Source: Mesobacterium pallidum (GTDB taxonomy: Bacteria; Pseudomonadota; Alphaproteobacteria; Rhodobacterales; Rhodobacteraceae). From it: DNA of 57,504 nt. Positions 33,580-42,004 of the stretch are shown piece after piece. Where the stretch lies: NCBI RefSeq assembly GCF_019966535.1, contig NZ_JAIMID010000027.1:1-57504 (forward strand), written 5' to 3'. Within the stretch, counting starts at the first letter, position 1. Every line of letters begins with the position of its first letter. Below the pieces are notes generated by a model, which had not been told where the DNA came from, did no database searches, and was given only the letters and a program-made list of their open reading frames with translations. The position numbers and the translations under genes are program-made.

Positions 33580-36564
33580 ATGTTGAGGAAAAAGACCAAC
33601 GGGGTTGCGCGACGCCCCCAGCGGACTTCGATCCTGTCCGATGTGGCCAACACGTCGGTGGACCGGCGCGCATTCCTGCGCGGGTCCGGCCTGGCCATCG
33701 GTGGCCTCGCGGCGATTGCCGCCACCGGCGGCACCGTCCAGCCTGCCAGCGCGCAGGCCGTGATGGGCAAGGTCGAGCTGAAGAAATCCGTCTGCACCCA
33801 CTGCTCGGTCGGTTGTACCGTCATGGCAGAGGTGAGCGACGGTGTCTGGATCGGGCAGGAGCCCGGCTGGGACAGCCCGTTCAACCTCGGGGCCCATTGC
33901 GCCAAGGGCGCTTCGGTCCGCGAACATGCCCACGGCGAGCGCCGCCTCAAGTACCCGATGAAGAAAGAGGGCGGCGAGTGGAAGCGCATCAGCTGGGAAC
34001 AGGCGATCAACGAGATCGGCGACGGCATGATGAAGATCCGGGACGAAAGCGGCCCGGACAGCGTCTACTGGCTGGGCTCGGCCAAGCATTCGAATGAACA
34101 GGCGTACCTCTTCCGCAAGTTCGCCGCCTACTGGGGCACGAACAACGTGGATCACCAGGCGCGGATCTGCCATTCGACCACCGTTGCGGGCGTTGCGAAC
34201 ACATGGGGCTACGGCGCCATGACCAACAGCTACAACGACATCCACAAGTCGCGCGCGATCTTCATCATCGGCGGCAACCCGGCCGAGGCGCACCCGGTGT
34301 CGCTGCTGCACGTGCTGCGCGCCAAGGAACAGAACAACGCGCCGCTGATCGTCTGCGATCCGCGCTTCACCCGCACCGCGGCGCATGCCGACGAATACGT
34401 GCGGTTCCGTCCGGGGTCGGACGTGGCGCTGGTCTGGGGCATCCTGTGGCACATCTTCGAGAACGGCTGGGAGGACAAGGAGTTCATCCGCACCCGTGTC
34501 TGGGGGATGGACCAGATCCGCGAGGAAGTCGCCCGCTGGACCCCCGAAGAGGTCGAGCGCGTGACCGGCACGCCGGGCAGCCAACTCGAGCGTGTGGCCC
34601 GCACGCTGGCCAACAACCGTCCCGGCACCGTGATCTGGTGCATGGGCGGCACCCAGCACACCAACGGCAACAACAACACCCGGGCGTACTGCATCCTGCA
34701 GCTGGCGCTGGGGAACATGGGCGTCGCCGGCGGCGGCACCAACATCTTCCGTGGCCATGACAACGTGCAGGGCGCGACCGACCTCGGCGTGCTCGCCGAC
34801 ACGCTGCCCGGCTATTACGGCCTGGCCGCCGGGTCCTGGGCCCATTGGGCGCGGGTGTGGGAAGAAGACCTCGACTGGCTCAAGGGCCGCTTTGCCACGA
34901 TGAAAGGCAAGGACGGCAAGGACAAGGACATGATGACCCTAACGGGCATCCCCGTGTCCCGCTGGATCGACGGCGTTCTCGAGGACAAGGAAAACCTCGA
35001 GCAGCCCGACAACACCCGGGCCATGGTGCTCTGGGGTCACGCCCCCAACTCGCAGACCCGCATGGTCGAGATGAAGGGCGCGATGGAAAAGCTGGACATG
35101 CTGGTGGTGGTCGACCCGTACCCGACCGTCTCTGCCGTGCTGCATGACCGGACGGATGGCGTCTATCTGCTGCCCGCCGCCACGCAGTTCGAAACCCGCG
35201 GCTCCGTCACCGCCTCGAACCGCTCGATCCAGTGGCGCGAGCAGGTGGTCGATCCGCTGTTCGAATCCAAGCCCGACCACACGATCATGCACATGTTCGC
35301 GGAGAAGTTCGGCTTTGCCGACCGGATGTTCCGCAACATCGCGGTCGAGGACGGAGAGCCCAACGTCGAGGACCTGACCCGCGAGTTCAACCGCGGCATG
35401 TGGACGGTGGGCTACACCGGCCAGAGCCCGGAGCGGATCAAGCTGCACATGGCCAACCAGCACACCTTTGACCGCACGACGCTGCGGGCAGTTGGTGGCC
35501 CCGCTGATGGCGACTTCTACGGGATGCCGTGGCCCTGCTGGGGCACGCCCGAGATGAACCACCCGGGGACGGCGAACCTCTACGACATGTCGATGCCGGT
35601 GGCCGAAGGCGGCCTGACCTTCCGCGCCCGTTTCGGGGTCGAGAGGAACGGCGATAACCTGCTGGCCGACGGGGTCTATTCCGTGGGTTCGGAAATCCAG
35701 GACGGCTACCCCGAGTTCACCATGCAGATGCTGCAGGATCTCGGCTGGGACGGCGACCTGACCCCCGAAGAGCGTGCCTCCATCGAGTATGTCGCGGGCT
35801 ACCGTGACATGGAGGGCAACCGGACCGGCGAAGGTGCCGAAGTCGGCGAGCAGGACCAGCAAGGGCCCTACCCGTCGGACTGGCAGGACAAGATCGGCGG
35901 CGTGAACTGGAAGACCGACCTGTCGGGCGGCATCCAGCGCGTGGCGATCGCCCATGGCTGTGCGCCCTTCGGCAATGCCAAGGCGCGGGCGGTGGTCTGG
36001 ACCTTCCCGGACCCGGTGCCGGTGCACCGCGAGCCGCTTTACACCAACCGCCGCGACCTCGTGGCCGATTACCCGACCTACGAGGACAAGACGTTCTGGC
36101 GGGTGCCGACGCTGTACGCGTCGATCCAGAAGAACGACTTCAGCCAGGACTACCCGATCATCCTGACCTCGGGCCGTCTCGTGGAATACGAGGGCGGCGG
36201 GGACGAGACCCGGTCGAACCCCTGGCTGGCCGAGTTGCAACAGGACATGTTCATCGAGATCAACCCGCGCGACGCCAACAACCTTGGCGTTCGGGACGGG
36301 TCGCAGGTCTGGGTGGAAGGTCCCGAAGGCGGCAAGGTCAAGGTGATGGCGATGGTGACCGAACGGGTGGGCACGGGCGTGGCCTTCATGCCCTTCCACT
36401 TCGGCGGCCATTTCCAGGGCGAGGACCAGCGGTCCAAGTACCCCGACGGCGCCGACCCCTACGTTCTGGGGGAGTCGACCAACACCGCGCAGACCTATGG
36501 CTACGATTCCGTCACGCAGATGCAGGAAACGAAAGCCACCCTCTGCAAGATCATGCCGGCATAA
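33580..36564 (+). CDS. fdhA: Periplasmic formate dehydrogenase catalytic subunit
   Basis: A 994-aa bis-MGD molybdenum or tungsten enzyme exported folded by the Tat system. Twin-arginine signal VDRRAFLRGSGLAIGG, then the 4Fe-4S site CTHCSVGC, the metal ligand Cys197 in ARICHSTTVAG (cysteine where Escherichia coli FdnG has selenocysteine), further MopB regions, and a C-terminal dinucleotide-binding domain (TSGRLVEYEGGGDETRSNPW). The ATG follows AAGGAGACAGAACC. fdhB starts 12 nt later. It oxidises formate on the periplasmic side and passes electrons to FdhB. Confidence 0.97.
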   Translation: MLRKKTNGVARRPQRTSILSDVANTSVDRRAFLRGSGLAIGGLAAIAATGGTVQPASAQAVMGKVELKKSVCTHCSVGCTVMAEVSDGVWIGQEPGWDSPFNLGAHCAKGASVREHAHGERRLKYPMKKEGGEWKRISWEQAINEIGDGMMKIRDESGPDSVYWLGSAKHSNEQAYLFRKFAAYWGTNNVDHQARICHSTTVAGVANTWGYGAMTNSYNDIHKSRAIFIIGGNPAEAHPVSLLHVLRAKEQNNAPLIVCDPRFTRTAAHADEYVRFRPGSDVALVWGILWHIFENGWEDKEFIRTRVWGMDQIREEVARWTPEEVERVTGTPGSQLERVARTLANNRPGTVIWCMGGTQHTNGNNNTRAYCILQLALGNMGVAGGGTNIFRGHDNVQGATDLGVLADTLPGYYGLAAGSWAHWARVWEEDLDWLKGRFATMKGKDGKDKDMMTLTGIPVSRWIDGVLEDKENLEQPDNTRAMVLWGHAPNSQTRMVEMKGAMEKLDMLVVVDPYPTVSAVLHDRTDGVYLLPAATQFETRGSVTASNRSIQWREQVVDPLFESKPDHTIMHMFAEKFGFADRMFRNIAVEDGEPNVEDLTREFNRGMWTVGYTGQSPERIKLHMANQHTFDRTTLRAVGGPADGDFYGMPWPCWGTPEMNHPGTANLYDMSMPVAEGGLTFRARFGVERNGDNLLADGVYSVGSEIQDGYPEFTMQMLQDLGWDGDLTPEERASIEYVAGYRDMEGNRTGEGAEVGEQDQQGPYPSDWQDKIGGVNWKTDLSGGIQRVAIAHGCAPFGNAKARAVVWTFPDPVPVHREPLYTNRRDLVADYPTYEDKTFWRVPTLYASIQKNDFSQDYPIILTSGRLVEYEGGGDETRSNPWLAELQQDMFIEINPRDANNLGVRDGSQVWVEGPEGGKVKVMAMVTERVGTGVAFMPFHFGGHFQGEDQRSKYPDGADPYVLGESTNTAQTYGYDSVTQMQETKATLCKIMPA

Positions 36565-36576
36565 GGAGAAGACAGA

Positions 36577-37170
36577 ATGGCTAGAGCTAAATTTCTCTGC
36601 GACGCCGAGCGCTGCATCGAATGCAACGCCTGCGTCACCGCCTGCAAGAACGAGCACGAGGTGCCCTGGGGGATCAACCGCCGCCGCGTGGTGACGATCC
36701 AGGACGGGATGCCGGGCGAACGCTCGATCTCGGTGGCCTGCATGCACTGCTCGGACGCGCCCTGCATGGCCGTCTGCCCGGTGGATTGCTTCTACCAGAA
36801 CGAGGAAGGCGTGGTCCTGCACTCCAAGGACCTGTGCATCGGCTGCGGCTATTGCTTCTACGCGTGCCCCTTCGGCGCGCCGCAATACCCGCAGGCGGGC
36901 AACTTCGGCTCGCGCGGGAAGATGGACAAGTGCACCTTCTGCGCCGGTGGCCCCGAGGAGAACAACTCGAACGCAGAGTTCTCCAAGTACGGCCGCAACC
37001 GGATCGCCGAGGGCAAGCTGCCGATCTGCGCCGAGATGTGTTCCACCAAGGCCCTGCTGGCCGGTGATGGCGACGTGGTGTCGGCCATCTACCGCGAGCG
37101 CGTGGTCGCCCGCGGCTTCGGCTCGGGCGCCTGGGGCTGGGGCACGGCCTACGACCAGAAGGGCGGCTGA
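36577..37170 (+). CDS. fdhB: Formate dehydrogenase iron-sulfur subunit
   Basis: A 197-aa electron-transfer subunit. It binds four 4Fe-4S clusters: CIECNACVTACKNEHE, CMHCSDAPCMAVCP, CIGCGYCFYACPFGAP and CTFCAGG...C. It lacks the C-terminal membrane helix of FdnH, as in the FDH3-type subunits. It is presumably exported with FdhA, having no signal of its own. A 167-nt spacer with several hairpins separates it from fdhC. Confidence 0.96.
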   Translation: MARAKFLCDAERCIECNACVTACKNEHEVPWGINRRRVVTIQDGMPGERSISVACMHCSDAPCMAVCPVDCFYQNEEGVVLHSKDLCIGCGYCFYACPFGAPQYPQAGNFGSRGKMDKCTFCAGGPEENNSNAEFSKYGRNRIAEGKLPICAEMCSTKALLAGDGDVVSAIYRERVVARGFGSGAWGWGTAYDQKGG

Positions 37171-37186
37171 GTCCCCGCGCACGGGA

Positions 37187-37307
37187 GGCGGGTAACCCGC
37201 CTTGACCCTTCGCAGGGGCCGCCTAGGTGGCCTCTGCAATCGCCCCGCGTGGTGGGGTAAAACCCCACCCTACCGCATGATGTAGGGTGGGGTTTTGCCC
37301 CACCGCG
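37187..37307. repeat. Palindromic repeat cluster between fdhB and fdhC
   Basis: Three nested or serial hairpins: GGCGGGT-A-ACCCGCC at 37187-37201, a GCAGGGGCC / GGCCTCTGC stem, and a long element at 37246-37307. The long element's inner arms, AAAACCCCACCCTAC at 37259-37273 and GTAGGGTGGGGTTTT at 37282-37296, match perfectly for 15 bp and extend outward with CCCCACC arms. It resembles REP-type sequences common in Rhodobacterales intergenic DNA. Confidence 0.6.
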
Positions 37308-37337
37308 GGAAGACCCCGATTTGACCGGAGGCATTCC

Positions 37338-38558
37338 ATGCTGCGCCACCTGATGGCACTTCTCCTGCTGGCCGTGACGGCCGGCCCCGCCCTGGCCCAA
37401 TCCGAACCACCCGCCGAGGCGCCGATCGAAGGCCAGGCCCCGGTGATCGACCGCTCCGCCACCGGCGGGGCGCAGACGCTCGAAGACATCCTGCGCCGGC
37501 AGCAGGGCCTGCCGGTCGACGACACCTTCCGCCGCGAGGATATCGGCGGCGACGCGGTCTCCGCCCCCGGCCTCGGGCCGCTTGGCGGCGCGTCCGACCC
37601 CGAGCTCTGGCGCGCCCTGCGCTACAACGAGGCGGATGTCACCGTCTCGACCTACAACAAGAATGGCCGCGTGCTGGTGCAGGACGGCGGCATGTGGTGG
37701 CTGCAGTTCCGCGAGGGCCCGCTGCGCGTCTACGGTGGCTGGCTGCTGGTCGGCACCATCGCCTTCCTCGCCGTCTTCCTGCTGCTGCGCGGCCGCATCA
37801 GGATCGACGGCGGCAAGACCGGGCGCACGGTGACCCGGTTCCAGTTCATCGAACGCTTTGCCCATTGGATGATGGCCGGCAGTTTCGTCCTGCTGGGCCT
37901 CACCGGCCTGCTCACGCTCTTCGGCCGCAAGGTGCTGGCGCCCTACTTCGGGCTCGACTTCAACGCGCAGCTGCTGATCGCGTCGAAATACGTGCACAAC
38001 AACGTCAGCTGGGCCTTCATGCTGGGGCTGATCATGGTCTTCGTCATGTGGGTCTGGCACAACCTGCCCGACCGCACCGACCTCACCTGGTTCGCCCAGG
38101 CCGGCGGGATCATCGGCAACAAGCACCCGCCCGCCAAGAAGTTCAACGCCGGGCAAAAGCTGATCTTCTGGTCGGTGATCGTGCTGGGCGCGTCCATCTC
38201 AGTCTCGGGCCTGTCGCTGCTGTTTCCCTTCGAGCTGCCGCTGTTCGCCAAGACCTTCGGCATCCTGAACGGGTGGGGCGTCTACGACTGGGTCGGGTTG
38301 CAACCCTTCCCGGTCGAGCTGTCGCCGCAGGAAGAAATGCAGTTCGCCCAGCTCTGGCACGCCATCGTCGGATTCGTGATGATGGCGATCATCCTGGCGC
38401 ATATCTACATCGGCTCGGTCGGGATGGAGGGTGCGTTCGAGGCCATGGGGTCCGGCGAGGTCGACGAGAACTGGGCGCATCAGCACCATTCGATCTGGCT
38501 GGACGAGGTCAAGGCCATGGAGGGCAGCGCGCCCAAAGGCAGCGCGCCGGCCGAATGA
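37338..38558 (+). CDS. fdhC: Formate dehydrogenase cytochrome b subunit
   Basis: A 406-aa membrane subunit. Signal peptide 1-21 (MLRHLMALLLLAVTAGPALAQ), a periplasmic segment of about 110 residues, then five hydrophobic segments including RFAHWMMAGSFVLLGLTGL, YVHNNVSWAFMLGLIM and LWHAIVGFVMMAIILAH, whose histidines would hold the two b hemes. The domain matches the FdnI/gamma family but with an N-terminal extension. The stop overlaps the WD40-cytochrome c gene by 4 nt, so that protein is co-translated. Confidence 0.95.
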   Translation: MLRHLMALLLLAVTAGPALAQSEPPAEAPIEGQAPVIDRSATGGAQTLEDILRRQQGLPVDDTFRREDIGGDAVSAPGLGPLGGASDPELWRALRYNEADVTVSTYNKNGRVLVQDGGMWWLQFREGPLRVYGGWLLVGTIAFLAVFLLLRGRIRIDGGKTGRTVTRFQFIERFAHWMMAGSFVLLGLTGLLTLFGRKVLAPYFGLDFNAQLLIASKYVHNNVSWAFMLGLIMVFVMWVWHNLPDRTDLTWFAQAGGIIGNKHPPAKKFNAGQKLIFWSVIVLGASISVSGLSLLFPFELPLFAKTFGILNGWGVYDWVGLQPFPVELSPQEEMQFAQLWHAIVGFVMMAIILAHIYIGSVGMEGAFEAMGSGEVDENWAHQHHSIWLDEVKAMEGSAPKGSAPAE

Positions 38559-39823
38559 AACCGCTGCTGGCCGCGCTTATGTTCTGCGCCGGGGCTGTCT
38601 CGGCGCAGGAGTTCTTTACCCTAAAGGGGCACGGCGGCCCGATCATGGGGATTGCCGTGTCGCCCGAGGGCCGCGTGGCCACGGCCAGTTTCGACAATTC
38701 CGTGGGGGTCTGGACCGATGGCGCGCCCGAATGGCTGGAAGGGCATGACGCCGCCGTCACGGCCATCAGCTGGGGCGAAGTGCTGGTCTCGGGCGGCGAC
38801 GATTTCGCCGTGCGTCTCTGGGGCGATCAGGCGCGCGAGCTGGGCCGCCACGCGGGCAAGGTGCAATCGGTCGCCGTCTCTTCGGACGGCGCGCTGGTCG
38901 CCTCGGGCAGCTGGGACGGGACAATCCTCCTCTGGCCGCTGGACGCGGGCGAGCCGCGCGCGTTGCCGCCCCCCGGATCGGGCGTCAACGCGGTGGCCTT
39001 CGGGCCGGGAAACAGTCTCTATGCAGGGACAATCGGTGGTGATCTCATCCGCTATGACCTGGCCAAGGGCGCAGCCCCCCTGCCGCTGATCCGCCATGGC
39101 TTCGGCATCAACCGCCTTGTCGTCACCGAGGACTGGATCGCCTATGGCGCCGTCGATGGCGGCACGCGGATCGTCACGCATGACGGGACCGAGATCGCCG
39201 ATTTCACCCTCGACCGCCGCCCGGTCCTGGCCCTCGCGTATCACGCGGGCACGGCGCAACTCGCCGTGGGCGACGGTGAGGGCTATATCATGATGGTGGA
39301 CACCGACACCTGGAGCATCGCGCGCGACTTCCGCGCCACGCGGGCCGGACCGGTCTGGGCGCTGGCCTTCAGCCCCGACGGCGCGACCATCCTTGCGGGC
39401 GGGATCGACGACGTGGCCTATGGTTGGCCGGTCGCCAGCCTCGACGCCTTCGCGCCCGGCATCACGGGCGAACGCAGCTTCCTGGCCGACCCCGCGACCA
39501 TGACGAACGGCGAACGGCAGTTCATGCGCAAGTGCTCGATCTGCCACGCCCTGACCCCCGGCCCGTCGCGCAAGGCCGGCCCGACGCTGCACGGGGTCTT
39601 TGGCCGCCGCGCCGGGACGGTGCCGGGCTATTCCTATTCCGACACGCTGGACGGGTCGGTCCTCACCTGGGACGAAACCACCATCGACGCCCTGTTCGAC
39701 CAGGGCCCCGACCACTACATTCCGGGCAGCAAGATGCCCATGCAGGTGATCGCCGGGGCGGATGATCGCGCCGACCTGATCGCCTTTCTCAAGACCGCCA
39801 CCGCAGGAGGGGCACCCGAATGA
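38555..39823 (+). CDS. WD40 beta-propeller / cytochrome c fusion protein
   Basis: A 422-aa exported protein. Signal peptide 1-19 (ends VSAQ). Residues about 22-305 form WD40-like repeats (LKGHGGPIMGIAVSPEGRVA, LEGHDAAVTAISW, LGRHAGKVQSVAVSSDG). The C-terminal 110 residues are a cytochrome c with C327-x-x-C-H331 and axial-ligand candidate Met in GSKMPMQ. It overlaps fdhC and the next small gene by 4 nt each. A periplasmic electron acceptor for FdhABC or a docking platform is inferred; no such partner belongs to the standard quinone-linked enzyme. Confidence 0.9.
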   Translation: MKPLLAALMFCAGAVSAQEFFTLKGHGGPIMGIAVSPEGRVATASFDNSVGVWTDGAPEWLEGHDAAVTAISWGEVLVSGGDDFAVRLWGDQARELGRHAGKVQSVAVSSDGALVASGSWDGTILLWPLDAGEPRALPPPGSGVNAVAFGPGNSLYAGTIGGDLIRYDLAKGAAPLPLIRHGFGINRLVVTEDWIAYGAVDGGTRIVTHDGTEIADFTLDRRPVLALAYHAGTAQLAVGDGEGYIMMVDTDTWSIARDFRATRAGPVWALAFSPDGATILAGGIDDVAYGWPVASLDAFAPGITGERSFLADPATMTNGERQFMRKCSICHALTPGPSRKAGPTLHGVFGRRAGTVPGYSYSDTLDGSVLTWDETTIDALFDQGPDHYIPGSKMPMQVIAGADDRADLIAFLKTATAGGAPE

Positions 39824-39945
39824 AAGCCATGTTTGCCGGTTTCGCCGCCATGATCGTGATCTCCGTGGGCGCCTATTACGGGCTGCACGAGATCGGGTTC
39901 TCGTCGCAGGATCGCTATTCGGGGGACAACGTGCGGCTGGAGTGA
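39820..39945 (+). CDS. 41-aa single-span membrane protein in the fdh operon
   Basis: Starts MKAMFAGFAAMIVISVGAYY and ends DNVRLE, with one membrane helix at about residues 4-22 and a short periplasmic tail, or it is a signal anchor. Its ATG overlaps the WD40-cytochrome stop (ATGA) and it ends 3 nt before the regulator gene, so it is embedded in the operon. Small subunits of this type often stabilise membrane oxidoreductases, which is inference. Confidence 0.75.
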   Translation: MKAMFAGFAAMIVISVGAYYGLHEIGFSSQDRYSGDNVRLE

Positions 39946-39948
39946 TCC

Positions 39949-41283
39949 ATGACCCCCAAGGACGAATACGGCGGCGCGCTTTCGGGCGCCTCGGTGCTGG
40001 TCATCGACGATGAGCCGGGGATGCGCCATTTCCTGACCAAGATCCTCGAACCACGGGTCAAGCGCGTGGCCGAGGCGGCCTCTCCGGCCGAGGCGACGCG
40101 CGTGCTGGACGAGGCGCATTTCGACGTCGTGATCCTGGACAACATCATGCCGGGGGGGACGGGGCTGGCCTGGGTGACCGAGCAGCGCCGCAAGGGGTTC
40201 TTTGCCGACACGATCCTGATCACCGCCTATGCCGATCTGGAAACCGCGATTGCCGCCTTGCGGGCGGGGGTCAGCGATTTCGTGCTGAAGCCGTTCCGCG
40301 CCAACCAGATCCTCGGCGCCGTGGCGCGCACGCTCGACCGCAAGAACCTGCGGCGGGACAATGCGCTCTTGCGGCGCGAGCTTTACGCCGGCTCGGCCCC
40401 CGGCCAGCTGCTGGGGACCTCGGCCGCGCTTGGCAAGGTGCGGACCCTGCTGGCCAAGCTGTCGTCGCTGCCGACCCCGGTGCTGTTTACCGGCGAAAGC
40501 GGCACGGGCAAGGAACTGGCCGCGCGCCAGCTGCACCTGCTGTCGGACCGGGCCGAAAAGCCCTTTGTCGCGGTCAATTGCGCCGCCATTTCGCCCGACC
40601 GCACGGTGCGCGAGCTTTTCGGCGCGGTCGAGGGGGATTCGCGGCTGAAACCGGGTCTCTTGCTGCTGGCCGATGGCGGCACGCTCTTCCTCGACGAGGT
40701 GGCGCAGATGCCGGAAAGCCTGCAGGCGGCGCTTCTGCGCGTGCTCGAAGACCAGAAGATCCGCCCCGAAGGCGCCGAGCGCGAGATCCCGCTGAACCTG
40801 CGGTTTCTCTTTGCCACCAATGCCGATCTCGACCGCGCGGTGGCCGAGGGGCGGTTCCGCGCCGACCTCTACCACCGCATCACCGTCATGCGGATCGAGA
40901 TGCCGCCGCTGCGCGACCGGTCTGAGGACATCGTCGAGCTGGCGGCGCTGTTCCTGGCGCAGTTCCAGACCGCGCTTGGGATGCCGGGGCTCGAGCTGAA
41001 CGACGAGGTGCTGCTGAACCTGCGCCGCTACGCCTGGCCGGGCAATGTGCGCGAGCTGAAGAACATGATCGAACGCTCGGTGATCCTGGGCTCCTTCCCC
41101 GAGGAATTCGCGGGGCAGGGGGACGTGACCGGCGTGGAGGCGATCGAGAACCTGGACCTGGTGATGCAGCGCCACATCCTGCACGTGCTCGACAGTTGCG
41201 ACGGCAACCGGGCCGAGGCGGCGCGGCGCCTGGGCGTGTCGCGCAAGACCATCGACCGCAAGGTCTCGGCCTGGTCCGACTGA
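39949..41283 (+). CDS. NtrC-type response regulator lacking GAFTGA
   Basis: A 444-aa regulator: receiver domain with phospho-acceptor D64 (VVILDNIMPGG), AAA+ domain with Walker A GESGTGKE near 182-189 and Walker B GGTLFLDEV, and a Fis-type helix-turn-helix (NRAEAARRLGVSRKTIDRK) at the end. Between ELFG and ADGGTLFLDE, where sigma-54 activators have GAFTGA, it reads AVEGDSRLKPGLLLL, so the sigma-54 contact loop is lost. Known members without the loop, such as Rhodobacter NtrC, act with sigma-70. It closes the fdh operon and probably controls it. Confidence 0.93.
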   Translation: MTPKDEYGGALSGASVLVIDDEPGMRHFLTKILEPRVKRVAEAASPAEATRVLDEAHFDVVILDNIMPGGTGLAWVTEQRRKGFFADTILITAYADLETAIAALRAGVSDFVLKPFRANQILGAVARTLDRKNLRRDNALLRRELYAGSAPGQLLGTSAALGKVRTLLAKLSSLPTPVLFTGESGTGKELAARQLHLLSDRAEKPFVAVNCAAISPDRTVRELFGAVEGDSRLKPGLLLLADGGTLFLDEVAQMPESLQAALLRVLEDQKIRPEGAEREIPLNLRFLFATNADLDRAVAEGRFRADLYHRITVMRIEMPPLRDRSEDIVELAALFLAQFQTALGMPGLELNDEVLLNLRRYAWPGNVRELKNMIERSVILGSFPEEFAGQGDVTGVEAIENLDLVMQRHILHVLDSCDGNRAEAARRLGVSRKTIDRKVSAWSD

Positions 41284-41364
41284 CGGCACGTCCCGCCCCG
41301 GCCCGGCTTGCAAGGCGATCCTCTCCCCGGCAAGGTGACGCGGCTGACCACTAGGAGCCGCCCC

Positions 41365-41829
41365 ATGTCCGACCGCCCGCCCTTCCTGCCCTACGAGAGT
41401 TTCGAGATCGGCCAGGTCGCCACCTTCGGCCGCTACGAGGTGACGGCGGAGGAAGTCGTGGAGTTCGCGTCGAAATACGACCCGCAGTTCTTTCACCTGG
41501 ACGCCGAAGCGGCCAAGGACTCGCTCTTCGGCGCGCTCTGCGCCAGCGGCTGGCACACTTGCGCGATGACCATGGCAATGCTCGTCGAACAGCAGAAAAA
41601 GACCGGCACCACGCTCGGCTCGCCGGGCGTGGACGAGGTGCGCTGGCTGACCCCGGTCTTCCCCGGCGACGTGCTCTCGGTCCGCACCGAGGTGCTGGAC
41701 ATGAAACCCTCGGGCAAGCGCCCCGATGTCGGCGTGGTGTTCCAGCGGGTCACGACCCTGCGCGGCGGCGACACGCCCGTCCTCACCTTCATCGCCCGCG
41801 GCATGTTCCGCCGCGGCGGCGCCGAATAG
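41365..41829 (+). CDS. MaoC-like hot-dog fold dehydratase
   Basis: A 154-aa protein with the MaoC/R-hydratase pattern: RYEVTAEEVVEFASKYDPQFFHLD supplies the Asp and His of the catalytic pair when split across 41443-41502, and GALCASGWHT follows. Such proteins hydrate enoyl-CoA. The start at 41365 (MSDRPPF) follows TAGGAG. It stands alone downstream of the regulator and is followed by strong hairpins. The substrate is not predictable. Confidence 0.9.
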   Translation: MSDRPPFLPYESFEIGQVATFGRYEVTAEEVVEFASKYDPQFFHLDAEAAKDSLFGALCASGWHTCAMTMAMLVEQQKKTGTTLGSPGVDEVRWLTPVFPGDVLSVRTEVLDMKPSGKRPDVGVVFQRVTTLRGGDTPVLTFIARGMFRRGGAE

Positions 41830-41860
41830 GCCGCGCACCGTCTGGCCCCTGTCGCATTGA

Positions 41861-41880
41861 TTTCGCGCAAGGGCGCGAAA
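41861..41880 (+). terminator. Hairpin after the MaoC-like gene
   Basis: TTTCGCGC and GCGCGAAA form a perfect 8-bp stem with an AAGG loop, 31 nt past the stop. Confidence 0.55.
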
Positions 41881-41890
41881 GCCTCCGGCG

Positions 41891-41978
41891 GGAGTTTAAC
41901 TGGCAAGATGAAGAGGGATCGGGTCTCCCCTTCATCTTGCCAATAAACTCCGGGGAGTGTGAGGGGCTGGCCCCTCAC
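41891..41978. repeat. Long hairpin repeat, copy 1
   Basis: GGAGTTTA / TAAACTCC (41891-41898 and 41944-41951) and GGCAAGATGAAG / CTTCATCTTGCC (41902-41913 and 41930-41941) build one long stem. A GTGAGGGGC-TG-GCCCCTCAC hairpin at 41959-41978 follows. It is located between the convergent MaoC-like and RpiR genes. A closely related copy lies in the opposite orientation at 48193-48280. Confidence 0.75.
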
Positions 41979-42004
41979 TCCGACAGAGGCCACGGGCGCG
42001 GCCT

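Noticed and set aside
33580..36564. Selenocysteine in the formate dehydrogenase
   Set aside because: No in-frame TGA occurs; the metal ligand position is encoded as Cys in both fdsA (C377) and fdhA (C197).
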